A stretch of DNA of 64,000 nt from Fibrella aestuarina BUZ 2. GTDB lineage: Bacteria; Bacteroidota; Bacteroidia; Cytophagales; Spirosomataceae. How positions within the stretch are numbered: position 1 is the first letter of the stretch; the number at the start of each line of letters is the position of its first letter. This document shows positions 9,089 to 16,626 of this stretch, in pieces. The stretch is from positions 1,477,698-1,541,697 of the forward strand of contig NC_020054.1 of assembly GCF_000331105.1 (NCBI RefSeq). The letters run 5' to 3'. Both the position numbers and the translations under genes were made by a program. The notes beneath the pieces are model-generated. The model had not been told where the DNA came from, searched no databases, and worked only from the letters and a program-made list of their open reading frames with translations.

Positions 9089-9175
9089 ATGGGTATCGCC
9101 CTGCTTCTGCTTCTCTCGGCCCTGCTCTGCTTCGCCGTCTTCTACAAAGCCATCGAATGGTTTGAACGCATCTAG
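9089..9175 (+). CDS. 28-residue single-span membrane peptide upstream of kdpF
   Basis: A 28-codon ORF from ATG 9089 to TAG 9175. The N-terminal 19 residues are one hydrophobic helix (Met-Gly-Ile-Ala then Leu/Ala-rich), followed by a short polar tail FYKAIEWFERI. It ends two bases before the ATG of kdpF, the spacing of a translationally coupled gene. I do not recognise it as a named family. It resembles KdpF in size and topology but lacks its usual C-terminus. It could be a second KdpF-like stabiliser or a leader peptide. Support is its position, the uninterrupted frame and its membrane-helix composition. Confidence 0.5.
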   Translation: MGIALLLLLSALLCFAVFYKAIEWFERI

Positions 9176-9177
9176 TC

Positions 9178-9258
9178 ATGCTTACGCTCCTGCTCATCGC
9201 CTCCATTCTGGTCTTCGCCTACATGCTGTACGTGCTGATCCGGCCAGAGAAATTTTAA
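9178..9258 (+). CDS. kdpF: Potassium-transporting ATPase subunit KdpF
   Basis: A 26-residue single-span peptide (MLTLLLIASILVFAYMLYVL, ending IRPEKF). The size, hydrophobic helix and short basic/acidic C-terminus are those of KdpF, the small lipid-like stabiliser of the KdpFABC complex in the inner membrane. It lies two bases after the 28-codon ORF and 123 bases before kdpA, with an inverted repeat in between. Confidence 0.8.
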   Translation: MLTLLLIASILVFAYMLYVLIRPEKF

Positions 9259-9261
9259 AGC

Positions 9262-9372
9262 GTGAACGAGCGAATGAGTGGTCCGCTACTGCGGTAAACG
9301 CCTGATTCCGCGGCGTGCTCTTTCATCACGGTGCCGAAGCACTCGTTCACTCATCGGCTCGTTCACTCATTC
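9262..9372. repeat. Octamer-type inverted repeat between kdpF and kdpA
   Basis: Left arm 9262-9280 and right arm 9348-9366 match at 17 of 19 positions in reverse complement. The right side (9341-9372) is four consecutive 8-bp units of consensus RCTCRTTC (for example ACTCGTTC, GCTCGTTC). The element fills most of the gap and ends 9 bases before the kdpA ATG. The element before tatC (63656-63744) uses related 8-bp units. Confidence 0.75.
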
Positions 9373-9381
9373 ATTTCACTT

Positions 9382-11097
9382 ATGACAACTGAACTACTGG
9401 GTATTGTCGCCACGTACCTGATCACGATGTTGCTGGCGATTCCGCTGGGCAAACTCTACGCGAAGGTATTTGCCAACAAGCCCAACGCACTCGACTTCAT
9501 GGCGCCGCTGGAGCGGCTGCTGTATCGCGTTGGCGGCGTTGACCCCAACCGCGACATGACCTGGAAAGAAAACCTGGTCGCGCTGCTGACAATCAACCTG
9601 GTATGGTTGGTCTACGCCTTCGTGCTCCTGCTGACGCAGGGTAGCCTGCCCCTCAACCCCGATGGCAACCCGTCGATGACGCCCGATCTGGCGTTTAACA
9701 CGGCGATCAGCTTTCTGGTCAACTGCAACCTGCAACATTATTCGGGCGAAAGCGGGCTGACGTACCTGACCCAACTGGGCGTGATCACGTTCCTGCAATT
9801 TGTGTCGGCCGCTACGGGCATCGCCGCGCTCGTGCTGATTTTCCGGTCGTTCCTGCCCGCCACGACCGACCGGTCGGGTAACTTCTACACGTTCTTCATC
9901 AAGTCGATCACCCGGATTTTGCTGCCGCTCTGTTTGCTGGTGGCGATCGTGCTGGCGTTCAACGGCACTCCGGCCAGTTTCGACGGGAAAGATCAGTTCA
10001 TCTCGATGCAGGGCGATACCGTCAATGTGTCGCGCGGCCCGGCGGCGGGGATGATCGCCATTAAGCACCTGGGCACGAACGGCGGCGGCTGGTTTGGGGC
10101 CAATTCGGCGCACCCGCTCGAAAACCCCAACTACCTCACCAACATGGTCGAGATGGTAAGTCAGGTGCTGATTCCGGTGGCGATGCTGTTTGCGCTGGGC
10201 TTTTTCATCCAGCGTCGAAAATTTGCCTGGGTTGTCTACGGCGTTATGACGGCGGGGCTGCTGGTGCTGCTCGTACCCACCATCCTGACCGAGATCCACG
10301 GGAACCCGGCCATTGCCCAACTGGGCGTCGGTCAGCCAACGGGCGCGATGGAAGGCAAGGAGGTGCGGTTCGGCCCCACGGCCTCGGCCTACTGGAGCAT
10401 CGTCACCACGATCATCTCCACCGGCTCGGTCAACTCCATGCACGACTCGTCGATGGCGCTGTCAGGTGCGATGGAACTGCTGGGCATGATGACCAACGCC
10501 TTCTATGGTGGCTGTGGCGTGGGCTTCCTCAACTACTACATCTTCCTGATCATCGCCGTCTTTATCTCGGGGCTGATGGTGGGCCGCACGCCGGAGTTCT
10601 TCGGGCGGAAGGTCGAAGCGCGGGAGATGAAGATCGCCTCGCTGATCGCCATCCTGCACCCGTTTCTGATCCTGGTCGGTACAGCCTTGTCGAGCTACCT
10701 CGTCAAAAATGGCATTGGCAGCGACTGGGCGGTGCAACCCGCCAACTGGCTCAACAACCCCGGTTTCCACGGGTTCTCGGAGATGCTCTATGAATACACC
10801 TCATCGGCGGCCAATAACGGGTCGGGCTTCGAGGGGCTGGGGGATAACAACATCTTCTGGAATGTCTCGACGGGCTTCCTGCTGCTGCTGGGGCGGTTCC
10901 TGCCGATCGTTGGGCCGCTGGCGATTGCGGGTTTGCTCACGCAGAAAAAGTTTGTGCCGGAGAGCGCAGGTACGTTGCCCACCGACACCGGTACGTTCGG
11001 GCTGATGACCTTCGCCGTTATCTGGATCATCGCCGCCCTGTCGTTCTTCCCGGCCCTCGCGCTGGGTCCGCTGGCTGAATATTTCTCACTTAAATAA
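9382..11097 (+). CDS. kdpA: Potassium-transporting ATPase subunit A, K+ channel-like subunit
   Basis: The K+-selective membrane subunit of the KdpFABC pump, 571 residues (E. coli 557). The four selectivity-filter segments of the superfamily of K+ transporters fold are present: NCNLQHYSGESGLT, GTNGGGWFGANSAHPLENP, NAFYGGCGVGF and TSSAANNGSGFEGL. ATG 9382 is chosen because it begins MTTELLGIVATY, the standard KdpA N-terminus; the in-frame upstream extension would run back through the inverted repeat. kdpB follows after about 200 bases that hold another GC-rich inverted repeat. Confidence 0.96.
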   Translation: MTTELLGIVATYLITMLLAIPLGKLYAKVFANKPNALDFMAPLERLLYRVGGVDPNRDMTWKENLVALLTINLVWLVYAFVLLLTQGSLPLNPDGNPSMTPDLAFNTAISFLVNCNLQHYSGESGLTYLTQLGVITFLQFVSAATGIAALVLIFRSFLPATTDRSGNFYTFFIKSITRILLPLCLLVAIVLAFNGTPASFDGKDQFISMQGDTVNVSRGPAAGMIAIKHLGTNGGGWFGANSAHPLENPNYLTNMVEMVSQVLIPVAMLFALGFFIQRRKFAWVVYGVMTAGLLVLLVPTILTEIHGNPAIAQLGVGQPTGAMEGKEVRFGPTASAYWSIVTTIISTGSVNSMHDSSMALSGAMELLGMMTNAFYGGCGVGFLNYYIFLIIAVFISGLMVGRTPEFFGRKVEAREMKIASLIAILHPFLILVGTALSSYLVKNGIGSDWAVQPANWLNNPGFHGFSEMLYEYTSSAANNGSGFEGLGDNNIFWNVSTGFLLLLGRFLPIVGPLAIAGLLTQKKFVPESAGTLPTDTGTFGLMTFAVIWIIAALSFFPALALGPLAEYFSLK

Positions 11098-11100
11098 TAA

Positions 11101-11293
11101 ACCCCTCCCCCGGCCCCTCCCCTTAAACAAGGGGAGGGGGCAAGACGCCGCGATAGATTTATATCTATTGGCGGCCGAGCCATCTTCCCTTTATCTTAAG
11201 AAAAGGGGATTTAGGTACCGCCGACAGGTCTATAGCTACTGAAGGCCGAGTTCCCCCTCCCCTCCATTTGAGGGGCCGGGCCGGGGGAGGGGT
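11101..11293. repeat. GC-rich nested inverted repeat between kdpA and kdpB
   Basis: Outer arms 11101-11124 and 11271-11293 are near-perfect reverse complements built from CCCCTCCCC and GGCCCC words. Inner arms 11129-11140 and 11251-11262 also pair. The right outer arm ends 7 bases before the kdpB ATG. It has the same architecture as the other intergenic elements but is built from a C/G-rich word set. Confidence 0.75.
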
Positions 11294-11300
11294 CAATCAT

Positions 11301-13442
11301 ATGGCAACTCAAGAAACTTCGTCCAATCGTGTTGCTTCCCTCTTTCAGCCGGCGCTGATTGGGACGGCGATCAAGGACTCATTTATCAAACTCAATCCGG
11401 CCGTTCTGATCAAGAACCCGGTGATGTTTACGGTGGGCGTGGGTACGCTCATCATGCTGATCGTCACGATCTACATTGCGTTATCGGGCGACACGACCCA
11501 GGGTACGTTTGGCTACAACCTCACGATTACGGCTATTCTGCTGCTGACGCTGCTGTTTGCCAACTTCGCCGAGGCCATTGCCGAAGCCCGGGGGAAAGCC
11601 CAGGCCGAGTCGTTGCGGAAAACGCGGCAGGAAACTCCCGCTAAGGTAATCCGGGAGGTGGGTCAGATGACCCTCAACGAGGTGCAGGTGATTTCATCGG
11701 CGCAGTTGCGCAAAGGCGATGTGTTTCTCTGCGAAGCTGGCGACATCATCCCGTCGGATGGCGAGATCATCGAAGGGCTGGCGACCATCGACGAATCGGC
11801 CATCACGGGCGAATCGGCCCCGGTAATCCGGGAGGCGGGCGGTGACAAGTCATCGGTAACGGGTGGCACCAAAGTGCTGTCCGACAAAATCAAGGTGGTG
11901 GTGACGACCCAGCCGGGCGAATCGTTTCTCGACAAAATGATTGCCCTGGTGGAAGGGGCTTCGCGGCAGAAAACGCCCAATGAAATTGCCCTGACGATTT
12001 TGCTGGCGGGCTTTACGCTGGTATTTATCATCGTCTGCGTCACGCTGCAACCCTTTGCCGAATACGCCAACACACCCATTACCATTGCCGCCCTGATTTC
12101 GCTGTTCGTCTGCCTCATCCCGACCACCATCGGCGGGCTGCTGTCGGCCATCGGTATTGCGGGGATGGACCGGGCGCTGCGGGCCAACGTAATCGCCAAA
12201 TCGGGCCGGGCGGTGGAAACGGCGGGCGACATCGACACGCTGCTGCTCGATAAAACGGGCACCATCACCATCGGCAACCGGAAAGCCACGCACTTCTACG
12301 CCGCCCCGGACATCGCCCAACCCGACATGGTGCGGGCCTCGGCGCTGAGTTCGCTGGCCGACGAAACGCCCGAAGGCAAGTCGATTGTGGAGCTGGTTGA
12401 GCGAATGTACAATGTACAATGTACAATGCACAATGGCGAGCTAGCCCTGAAAAAAGCGGATCAGACCATCATACAGTCTTCATTAGCCACTGTGCATTTT
12501 ATCAAGTTTACCGCCGAAACGCGTTCATCGGGTATCGATCTGCCTGTCAACGGCCCGTCAGGTACGTTCCTGCGCATCCGTAAAGGAGCCGTCGATTCGA
12601 TCCGAACCATCGTGACGAAGGCGGGCCATGCCTTTCCGGCAGAAACCGACGCCAAAGCCAGGGAGATTGCGGCTAATGGCGGAACGCCGCTGGTGGTGAC
12701 GGAGAACGAACGCGTAATGGGCGTGGTGGAGCTTCAGGACATTATCAAGCCGGGGATCTCGGAACGCTTCGACCGCCTGCGGAAGATGGGCGTAAAAACG
12801 GTAATGGTAACGGGCGACAACCCGCTGACGGCCAGGTTTATTGCCGAGAAGGCCGGGGTCGATGACTTCATTGCCGAGGCCAAGCCAGAAGACAAGATGC
12901 AGTACATCCGCACCGAGCAAACCGGCGGCAAACTGGTGGCGATGATGGGCGACGGCACCAACGATGCCCCCGCGCTGGCGCAGGCCGACGTGGGCGTGGC
13001 GATGAACTCCGGCACGCAGGCCGCCAAGGAAGCCGGTAACATGGTCGATCTCGACAATGACCCCACCAAGCTGATTGAGGTGGTCGAGATTGGTAAGCAA
13101 CTGCTCATTACGCGGGGGACGCTGACGACGTTCTCCATCGCTAACGATGTCGCCAAGTATTTCGCCATCGTACCGGCGCTGTTCGTGGCGAGCATTCCGG
13201 CGCTGCAACGCATCAACATCATGAATCTGCATAGCCCCGAATCGGCTATTCTGTCGGCGGTGATCTTCAACGCGATCATCATCCCGATGCTGATTCCGCT
13301 GGCCCTGCGTGGGGTCGATTACAAACCGATCGGCGCGTCGGCGCTGCTCCGGCGCAACCTGTTTATCTACGGATTCGGTGGTCTGGTGGCCCCGTTCGTC
13401 GGCATCAAACTGATCGACCTGGTCGTAGGATTATTTGTATAA
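11301..13442 (+). CDS. kdpB: Potassium-transporting P-type ATPase subunit B
   Basis: The catalytic P-type ATPase of the Kdp pump, 713 residues against 682 in E. coli. TGES at 169-172 is the A-domain motif. Asp317 in DKTGT is the phosphorylated residue. ADETPEGKS and the [10 protein letters not shown] and [18 protein letters not shown] motifs mark the N and P domains. ATG 11301 gives MATQETS and lies just after an inverted repeat. The extra length is partly explained by residues about 369-400, where the gene reads through a copy of the heptad repeat found in nearby intergenic gaps. That segment falls in the nucleotide-binding domain between SIVEL and [12 protein letters not shown]. The frame is intact, so the pump is probably functional. 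Confidence 0.96.
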   Translation: MATQETSSNRVASLFQPALIGTAIKDSFIKLNPAVLIKNPVMFTVGVGTLIMLIVTIYIALSGDTTQGTFGYNLTITAILLLTLLFANFAEAIAEARGKAQAESLRKTRQETPAKVIREVGQMTLNEVQVISSAQLRKGDVFLCEAGDIIPSDGEIIEGLATIDESAITGESAPVIREAGGDKSSVTGGTKVLSDKIKVVVTTQPGESFLDKMIALVEGASRQKTPNEIALTILLAGFTLVFIIVCVTLQPFAEYANTPITIAALISLFVCLIPTTIGGLLSAIGIAGMDRALRANVIAKSGRAVETAGDIDTLLLDKTGTITIGNRKATHFYAAPDIAQPDMVRASALSSLADETPEGKSIVELVERMYNVQCTMHNGELALKKADQTIIQSSLATVHFIKFTAETRSSGIDLPVNGPSGTFLRIRKGAVDSIRTIVTKAGHAFPAETDAKAREIAANGGTPLVVTENERVMGVVELQDIIKPGISERFDRLRKMGVKTVMVTGDNPLTARFIAEKAGVDDFIAEAKPEDKMQYIRTEQTGGKLVAMMGDGTNDAPALAQADVGVAMNSGTQAAKEAGNMVDLDNDPTKLIEVVEIGKQLLITRGTLTTFSIANDVAKYFAIVPALFVASIPALQRINIMNLHSPESAILSAVIFNAIIIPMLIPLALRGVDYKPIGASALLRRNLFIYGFGGLVAPFVGIKLIDLVVGLFV
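12405..12498. repeat. Heptad inverted repeat inside the kdpB coding sequence
   Basis: ATGTACA occurs three times in perfect tandem at 12405-12425, followed by variant units ATGCACA and ATGGCGA. Positions 12425-12437 pair with 12486-12498 at 12 of 13 positions in reverse complement. The same words make up the intergenic elements near 19421, 27357, 27751, 28343, 33565 and 35731. Here the element is read in frame as part of KdpB. Confidence 0.8.
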
Positions 13443-13445
13443 ACT

Positions 13446-13602
13446 GTCATTCATCGTCATTCGCTTCGCGGTCATTAAGTAGTCATTTATTGTCATTAAG
13501 TGGTCATTTGCTTCGCGTCATTGATAGTCATTGATTGCTTACGACAAATGACGATTAATGACCCGCGGCGGCGGACCGCACCAATGACGCGAAGCCAATG
13601 AC
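13446..13602. repeat. Long GTCATT-type inverted repeat between kdpB and kdpC
   Basis: Eight GTCATT words occur between 13446 and 13532 at spacings of 10-15 bases. Left arm 13503-13523 and right arm 13582-13602 match at 20 of 21 positions in reverse complement, with GCGGCGGACCGC (13568-13579) in the loop. The right part is duplicated at the start of the window (1-85). It ends 9 bases before the kdpC ATG. Confidence 0.8.
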
Positions 13603-13611
13603 ACTTCTCTT

Positions 13612-14175
13612 ATGAAAACGCATATCGCTCCGGCGCTCCGGCTTACGGTCGCCCTTATTATCCTGACTGCTGTTGTGTATCCACTCGTGGTGGCGGGCAT
13701 TGCCAGACTGGCCCCCAGTAGTGGCGCTGGTGAACAGGTTATTGTTAACGGCAAGGTGGTGGGGTACGCCCGCATCGGGCAGACATTCACCGAAGATCGC
13801 TACTTCAACACACGTCCGTCGGCGGTCGACTACAACGCGGCGGGCTCGGCCGGGTCGAACAAAGGGCCGTCCAATCCCGATTACCTCAAGGCGGTGCAGG
13901 CTCGCATCGACACCTTTCTGGTGCATAATCCGGGCGTGCAGAAAGCCGACATTCCGGCTGAACTCGTGACGGCGTCGGGGTCGGGCCTCGATCCTGATCT
14001 GTCGCCGGCCGGGGCCAAGATTCAGGTACGTCGTATTGCGAAGGTGCGGGGAATCGCCGTCGCCCGCCTGAACCAACTGGTGGATGAACATACCAAAGAA
14101 CCCCTGCTAGGGCTGTTTGGCCCGCCGACGGTGAACGTGCTGGCGCTCAACGTGGCGCTCGACGCGCTGAAGTAA
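13612..14175 (+). CDS. kdpC: Potassium-transporting ATPase subunit C
   Basis: A 187-residue single-span periplasmic subunit of KdpFABC. One hydrophobic helix lies at about 10-32 (LRLTVALIILTAVVYPLVVAG). A soluble domain follows with the family motifs GQTFTEDRYFNTRPSAVDYNA, GSNKGPSN and ASGSGLDPDLSP. The C-terminus FGPPTVNVLALNVALDAL is also typical. It follows kdpB after a long inverted repeat and completes the F-A-B-C set. Confidence 0.95.
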   Translation: MKTHIAPALRLTVALIILTAVVYPLVVAGIARLAPSSGAGEQVIVNGKVVGYARIGQTFTEDRYFNTRPSAVDYNAAGSAGSNKGPSNPDYLKAVQARIDTFLVHNPGVQKADIPAELVTASGSGLDPDLSPAGAKIQVRRIAKVRGIAVARLNQLVDEHTKEPLLGLFGPPTVNVLALNVALDALK

Positions 14176-14180
14176 TGTTC

Positions 14181-14228
14181 AGACCTATAAGGTTTTCAAA
14201 CCGCAACGGCGGACCGCCTTGTAGGTCT
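14181..14228. repeat. Hairpin after kdpC with GGCGGACCGC loop
   Basis: AGACCTATAAGG (14181-14192) pairs with CCTTGTAGGTCT (14217-14228) at 11 of 12 positions. The loop carries ACGGCGGACCGC at 14206-14217, the core also found at 37-48 and 13568-13579. The stem words (ACCTATAAGG) recur in hairpins at 62096-62131 and 23164-23207. It may end the kdpABC message, although no T-run follows. Confidence 0.6.
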
Positions 14229-14313
14229 ATCGAATTCAAATTCACAGTATGGCTACAGGTGCCTTCCAGAATGCTGGACTGGCACAATGCTGTAGCGACT
14301 AAGTTTAATGACA

Positions 14314-15459
14314 ATGAAAATCCTGTGTACGGCTTTACTAATAGCCATAACATACCCGTTCGTAGCTGTATCTGCCCAATCGATTGATACTACGCACCTT
14401 TCCACGACGTCTCAGCCCGTTCCTGGGTCAGGCCTGACCGTGACCGGGTACGTAGAAGCGTATTATTCACACGATTTTACGGCCCCTAAAACGAGCCAGG
14501 AACGCCCCAGCTTTTTGTACAACCACCGCCGCAACCGGGAAGTGAACATCAACCTGGCGTTTGTGAAAGCCGCCTACAGCAGCGACCGGATGCGGGGCAA
14601 TCTGGCGCTTCAGGTGGGTAACTACGCCCAGTACAACTACGCCGCCGAACAGGAACTGACGAAGACTATATTCGAAGCCAACGCCGGGGTGAAGCTGGCC
14701 AAAAACCGTGATCTCTGGCTCGATGCGGGCCTTTTTGCCTCGCACATCGGCTTTGAAAGCGCGATCTCGAAAGACTGCTGGACGCTCACCCGCAGCCTGC
14801 TGGCCGAAAACTCGCCCTACTACCTGTCGGGGGCCAAACTGACGTACAACACGCCTAATGGCAAGTGGACGGTGCTGGGGATGGTGACTAACGGTTGGCA
14901 GCGGATCAAAAAACTCGACGGCTATAGCGGCCCGGCCCTGACCACGCAGGTGCAGTACCGGCCCTCGGCAAACCTGACGCTCAATTGGAGCAGTTTCGTG
15001 GGTGCCGACCGGCCCGATTCGCTCCGGCAAACACGCTTCTTCAACAATGTCTACGCCATTGTGAACCCGCAGGGGCGCTTTGGGCTAATCCTGGGCTTCG
15101 ACATCGGGGCGGATCGTAAACCGGTGGTTCGGGCTGGATCCGACCAGCGCGTCGGTAGTGGCAGCTACGTCTGGTATTCGCCCGTCGTAATTGCCCGCTA
15201 CAAAACGTCCGACAAAAGCTACGTCAACGGCCGCGTCGAGTACTACGCCGATCCGAACGGGGTACTTATTGCCACGGGTACGGCCAATGGCTTCCAAACA
15301 GTCGGCTATTCGCTCGGCTACGATTGCGCCATCCTGCCCAATGCCTTATTCCGCATTGAAGGCAAGGTGTACGACAGCAAAGACCCAATTTTTGAGGGGA
15401 AAAGCAGTCGCAGTCGCACCAACACCTCGCTCACCACGAGTCTGGCGGTGTCTTTTTGA
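14314..15459 (+). CDS. Outer-membrane beta-barrel porin of the kdp cluster
   Basis: A 381-residue protein from ATG 14314, with an alternative ATG six bases upstream. It has a signal peptide (about 1-20, ending VSAQS), then a GLTVTGYVEAYYSHDF entry strand and alternating aromatic/polar strands to a C-terminal phenylalanine (SLAVSF), the pattern of an outer-membrane barrel. It resembles the OmpL-like beta-barrel porin-2 group. Located between kdpC and the sensor genes, it probably supplies K+ or small-solute passage across the outer membrane for the Kdp pump; this role is inferred from context. No TonB box or plug domain is present. Confidence 0.8.
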   Translation: MKILCTALLIAITYPFVAVSAQSIDTTHLSTTSQPVPGSGLTVTGYVEAYYSHDFTAPKTSQERPSFLYNHRRNREVNINLAFVKAAYSSDRMRGNLALQVGNYAQYNYAAEQELTKTIFEANAGVKLAKNRDLWLDAGLFASHIGFESAISKDCWTLTRSLLAENSPYYLSGAKLTYNTPNGKWTVLGMVTNGWQRIKKLDGYSGPALTTQVQYRPSANLTLNWSSFVGADRPDSLRQTRFFNNVYAIVNPQGRFGLILGFDIGADRKPVVRAGSDQRVGSGSYVWYSPVVIARYKTSDKSYVNGRVEYYADPNGVLIATGTANGFQTVGYSLGYDCAILPNALFRIEGKVYDSKDPIFEGKSSRSRTNTSLTTSLAVSF

Positions 15460-15490
15460 CAGTACACCGGGCCCAGTGTAACCAATCTTC

Positions 15491-16615
15491 ATGAACCCCA
15501 ACGACCAAACCGCCGAACGCTTCCTGAACCTCATCCGCGAGTCGCGCCGGGGGAAGTTCAAGATTTACATTGGCATGAGCGCGGGCGTGGGCAAGTCGTA
15601 CCGGATGTTGCAGGAGGCCCACAGCCTCTTGCGCAGCGGCGTCGACGTGCGCATCGGGTTCATCGAAACCCACAATCGGGCCGAAACCGTGGCGCTGGTT
15701 GAGGGGTTGCCCCTTATTCCGCGGCGTACGCTGTTCTACAAAGGCCGTCAGCTGGAGGAAATGGACGTGCAGGCCATCATCAACAGCCATCCCGAACTGG
15801 TGATCGTCGACGAACTGGCCCATACGAATATTCCCGGTTCGAAAAATGACAAACGCTGGCAGGATGTGGCCGATGTTCTCGATGCGGGGATTAACGTGAT
15901 CTCGGCGGTCAACATTCAGCATATCGAAAGCCTCTACGATGAGGTGCGGGCCATTACGGGCATCGACGTAACCGAGCGTGTGCCCGACCGGATGCTGCAA
16001 CTGGCCGACGAGGTTGTGAACATCGACCTGACCGCCGACGAACTGATTGCGCGGCTTCGCGACGGCAAACTTTACGACCAAGCCAAGGTGCAGACGGCAT
16101 TGGCCCATTTTTTTCAGCCGGAGAAAATCCTGCAACTGCGCGAACTGGCCCTGAAAGAAGTGGCCGGGCAGGTGGAGCGCAAAGTTGATCAGACCTTGCC
16201 TCCGGCCTCGGTTTCGCGCCACGAGCGGTTTCTGGTGGCCATCAGCACCAATGCCGACGTGGCCCGCCGGGTGATCCGAAAAACGGCCCGGCTGGCGAGC
16301 TATTACAACTCGCGCTGGTATGTGCTGTACGTGCAGACGCCCGCCGAAGCCCCCGACCGCATCCGGCTCGACGTGCAGCGGCACCTGATCAATAACCTTA
16401 AATTAGCCACCGAACTGGGGGCCGAGGTAATTCGGGTAAAAGGCCAAAACATCGTGGATGGTATCATGGGTGAGGTGGAACGCCGCCACATCACCACGGT
16501 CTGTATCGGCAAACCGCACCTTAACCTGCTGCAAATCATCATCCAGACCAACGCCTTCAATCGGTTGCTCAACAAGCTGTCGGCCTCCGACGTCGACCTG
16601 ATCATTTTGTCGTAA
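15491..16615 (+). CDS. KdpD-like sensor domain protein lacking the histidine kinase
   Basis: A 374-residue cytosolic protein equal to the N-terminal part of KdpD. The KdpD domain contains Walker A GMSAGVGKS (28-36) and VDELAHTN (106-113). A universal-stress-protein-like domain follows at about 235-374, starting near SRHERFLVAIS. The four transmembrane helices and the kinase core of E. coli KdpD (894 residues) are absent; the frame closes with a normal stop. The next gene, 11 bases on, encodes a separate membrane histidine kinase, so the KdpD functions are divided over two polypeptides. It probably senses ATP, nucleotide or K+ status and modulates that kinase; this is inferred. Confidence 0.92.
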   Translation: MNPNDQTAERFLNLIRESRRGKFKIYIGMSAGVGKSYRMLQEAHSLLRSGVDVRIGFIETHNRAETVALVEGLPLIPRRTLFYKGRQLEEMDVQAIINSHPELVIVDELAHTNIPGSKNDKRWQDVADVLDAGINVISAVNIQHIESLYDEVRAITGIDVTERVPDRMLQLADEVVNIDLTADELIARLRDGKLYDQAKVQTALAHFFQPEKILQLRELALKEVAGQVERKVDQTLPPASVSRHERFLVAISTNADVARRVIRKTARLASYYNSRWYVLYVQTPAEAPDRIRLDVQRHLINNLKLATELGAEVIRVKGQNIVDGIMGEVERRHITTVCIGKPHLNLLQIIIQTNAFNRLLNKLSASDVDLIILS

Positions 16616-16626
16616 ACTGCCCCGCC

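Noticed and set aside
9394..10443. A 349-codon minus-strand frame opposite kdpA
   Set aside because: Rich in Arg, Gln and His with no recognisable domain; kdpA on the other strand has all its selectivity-filter motifs.
15431..16384. A 317-codon minus-strand frame opposite the KdpD-like gene
   Set aside because: Shadow of the KdpD reading frame; no family motif or promoter, and it overlaps the porin end.
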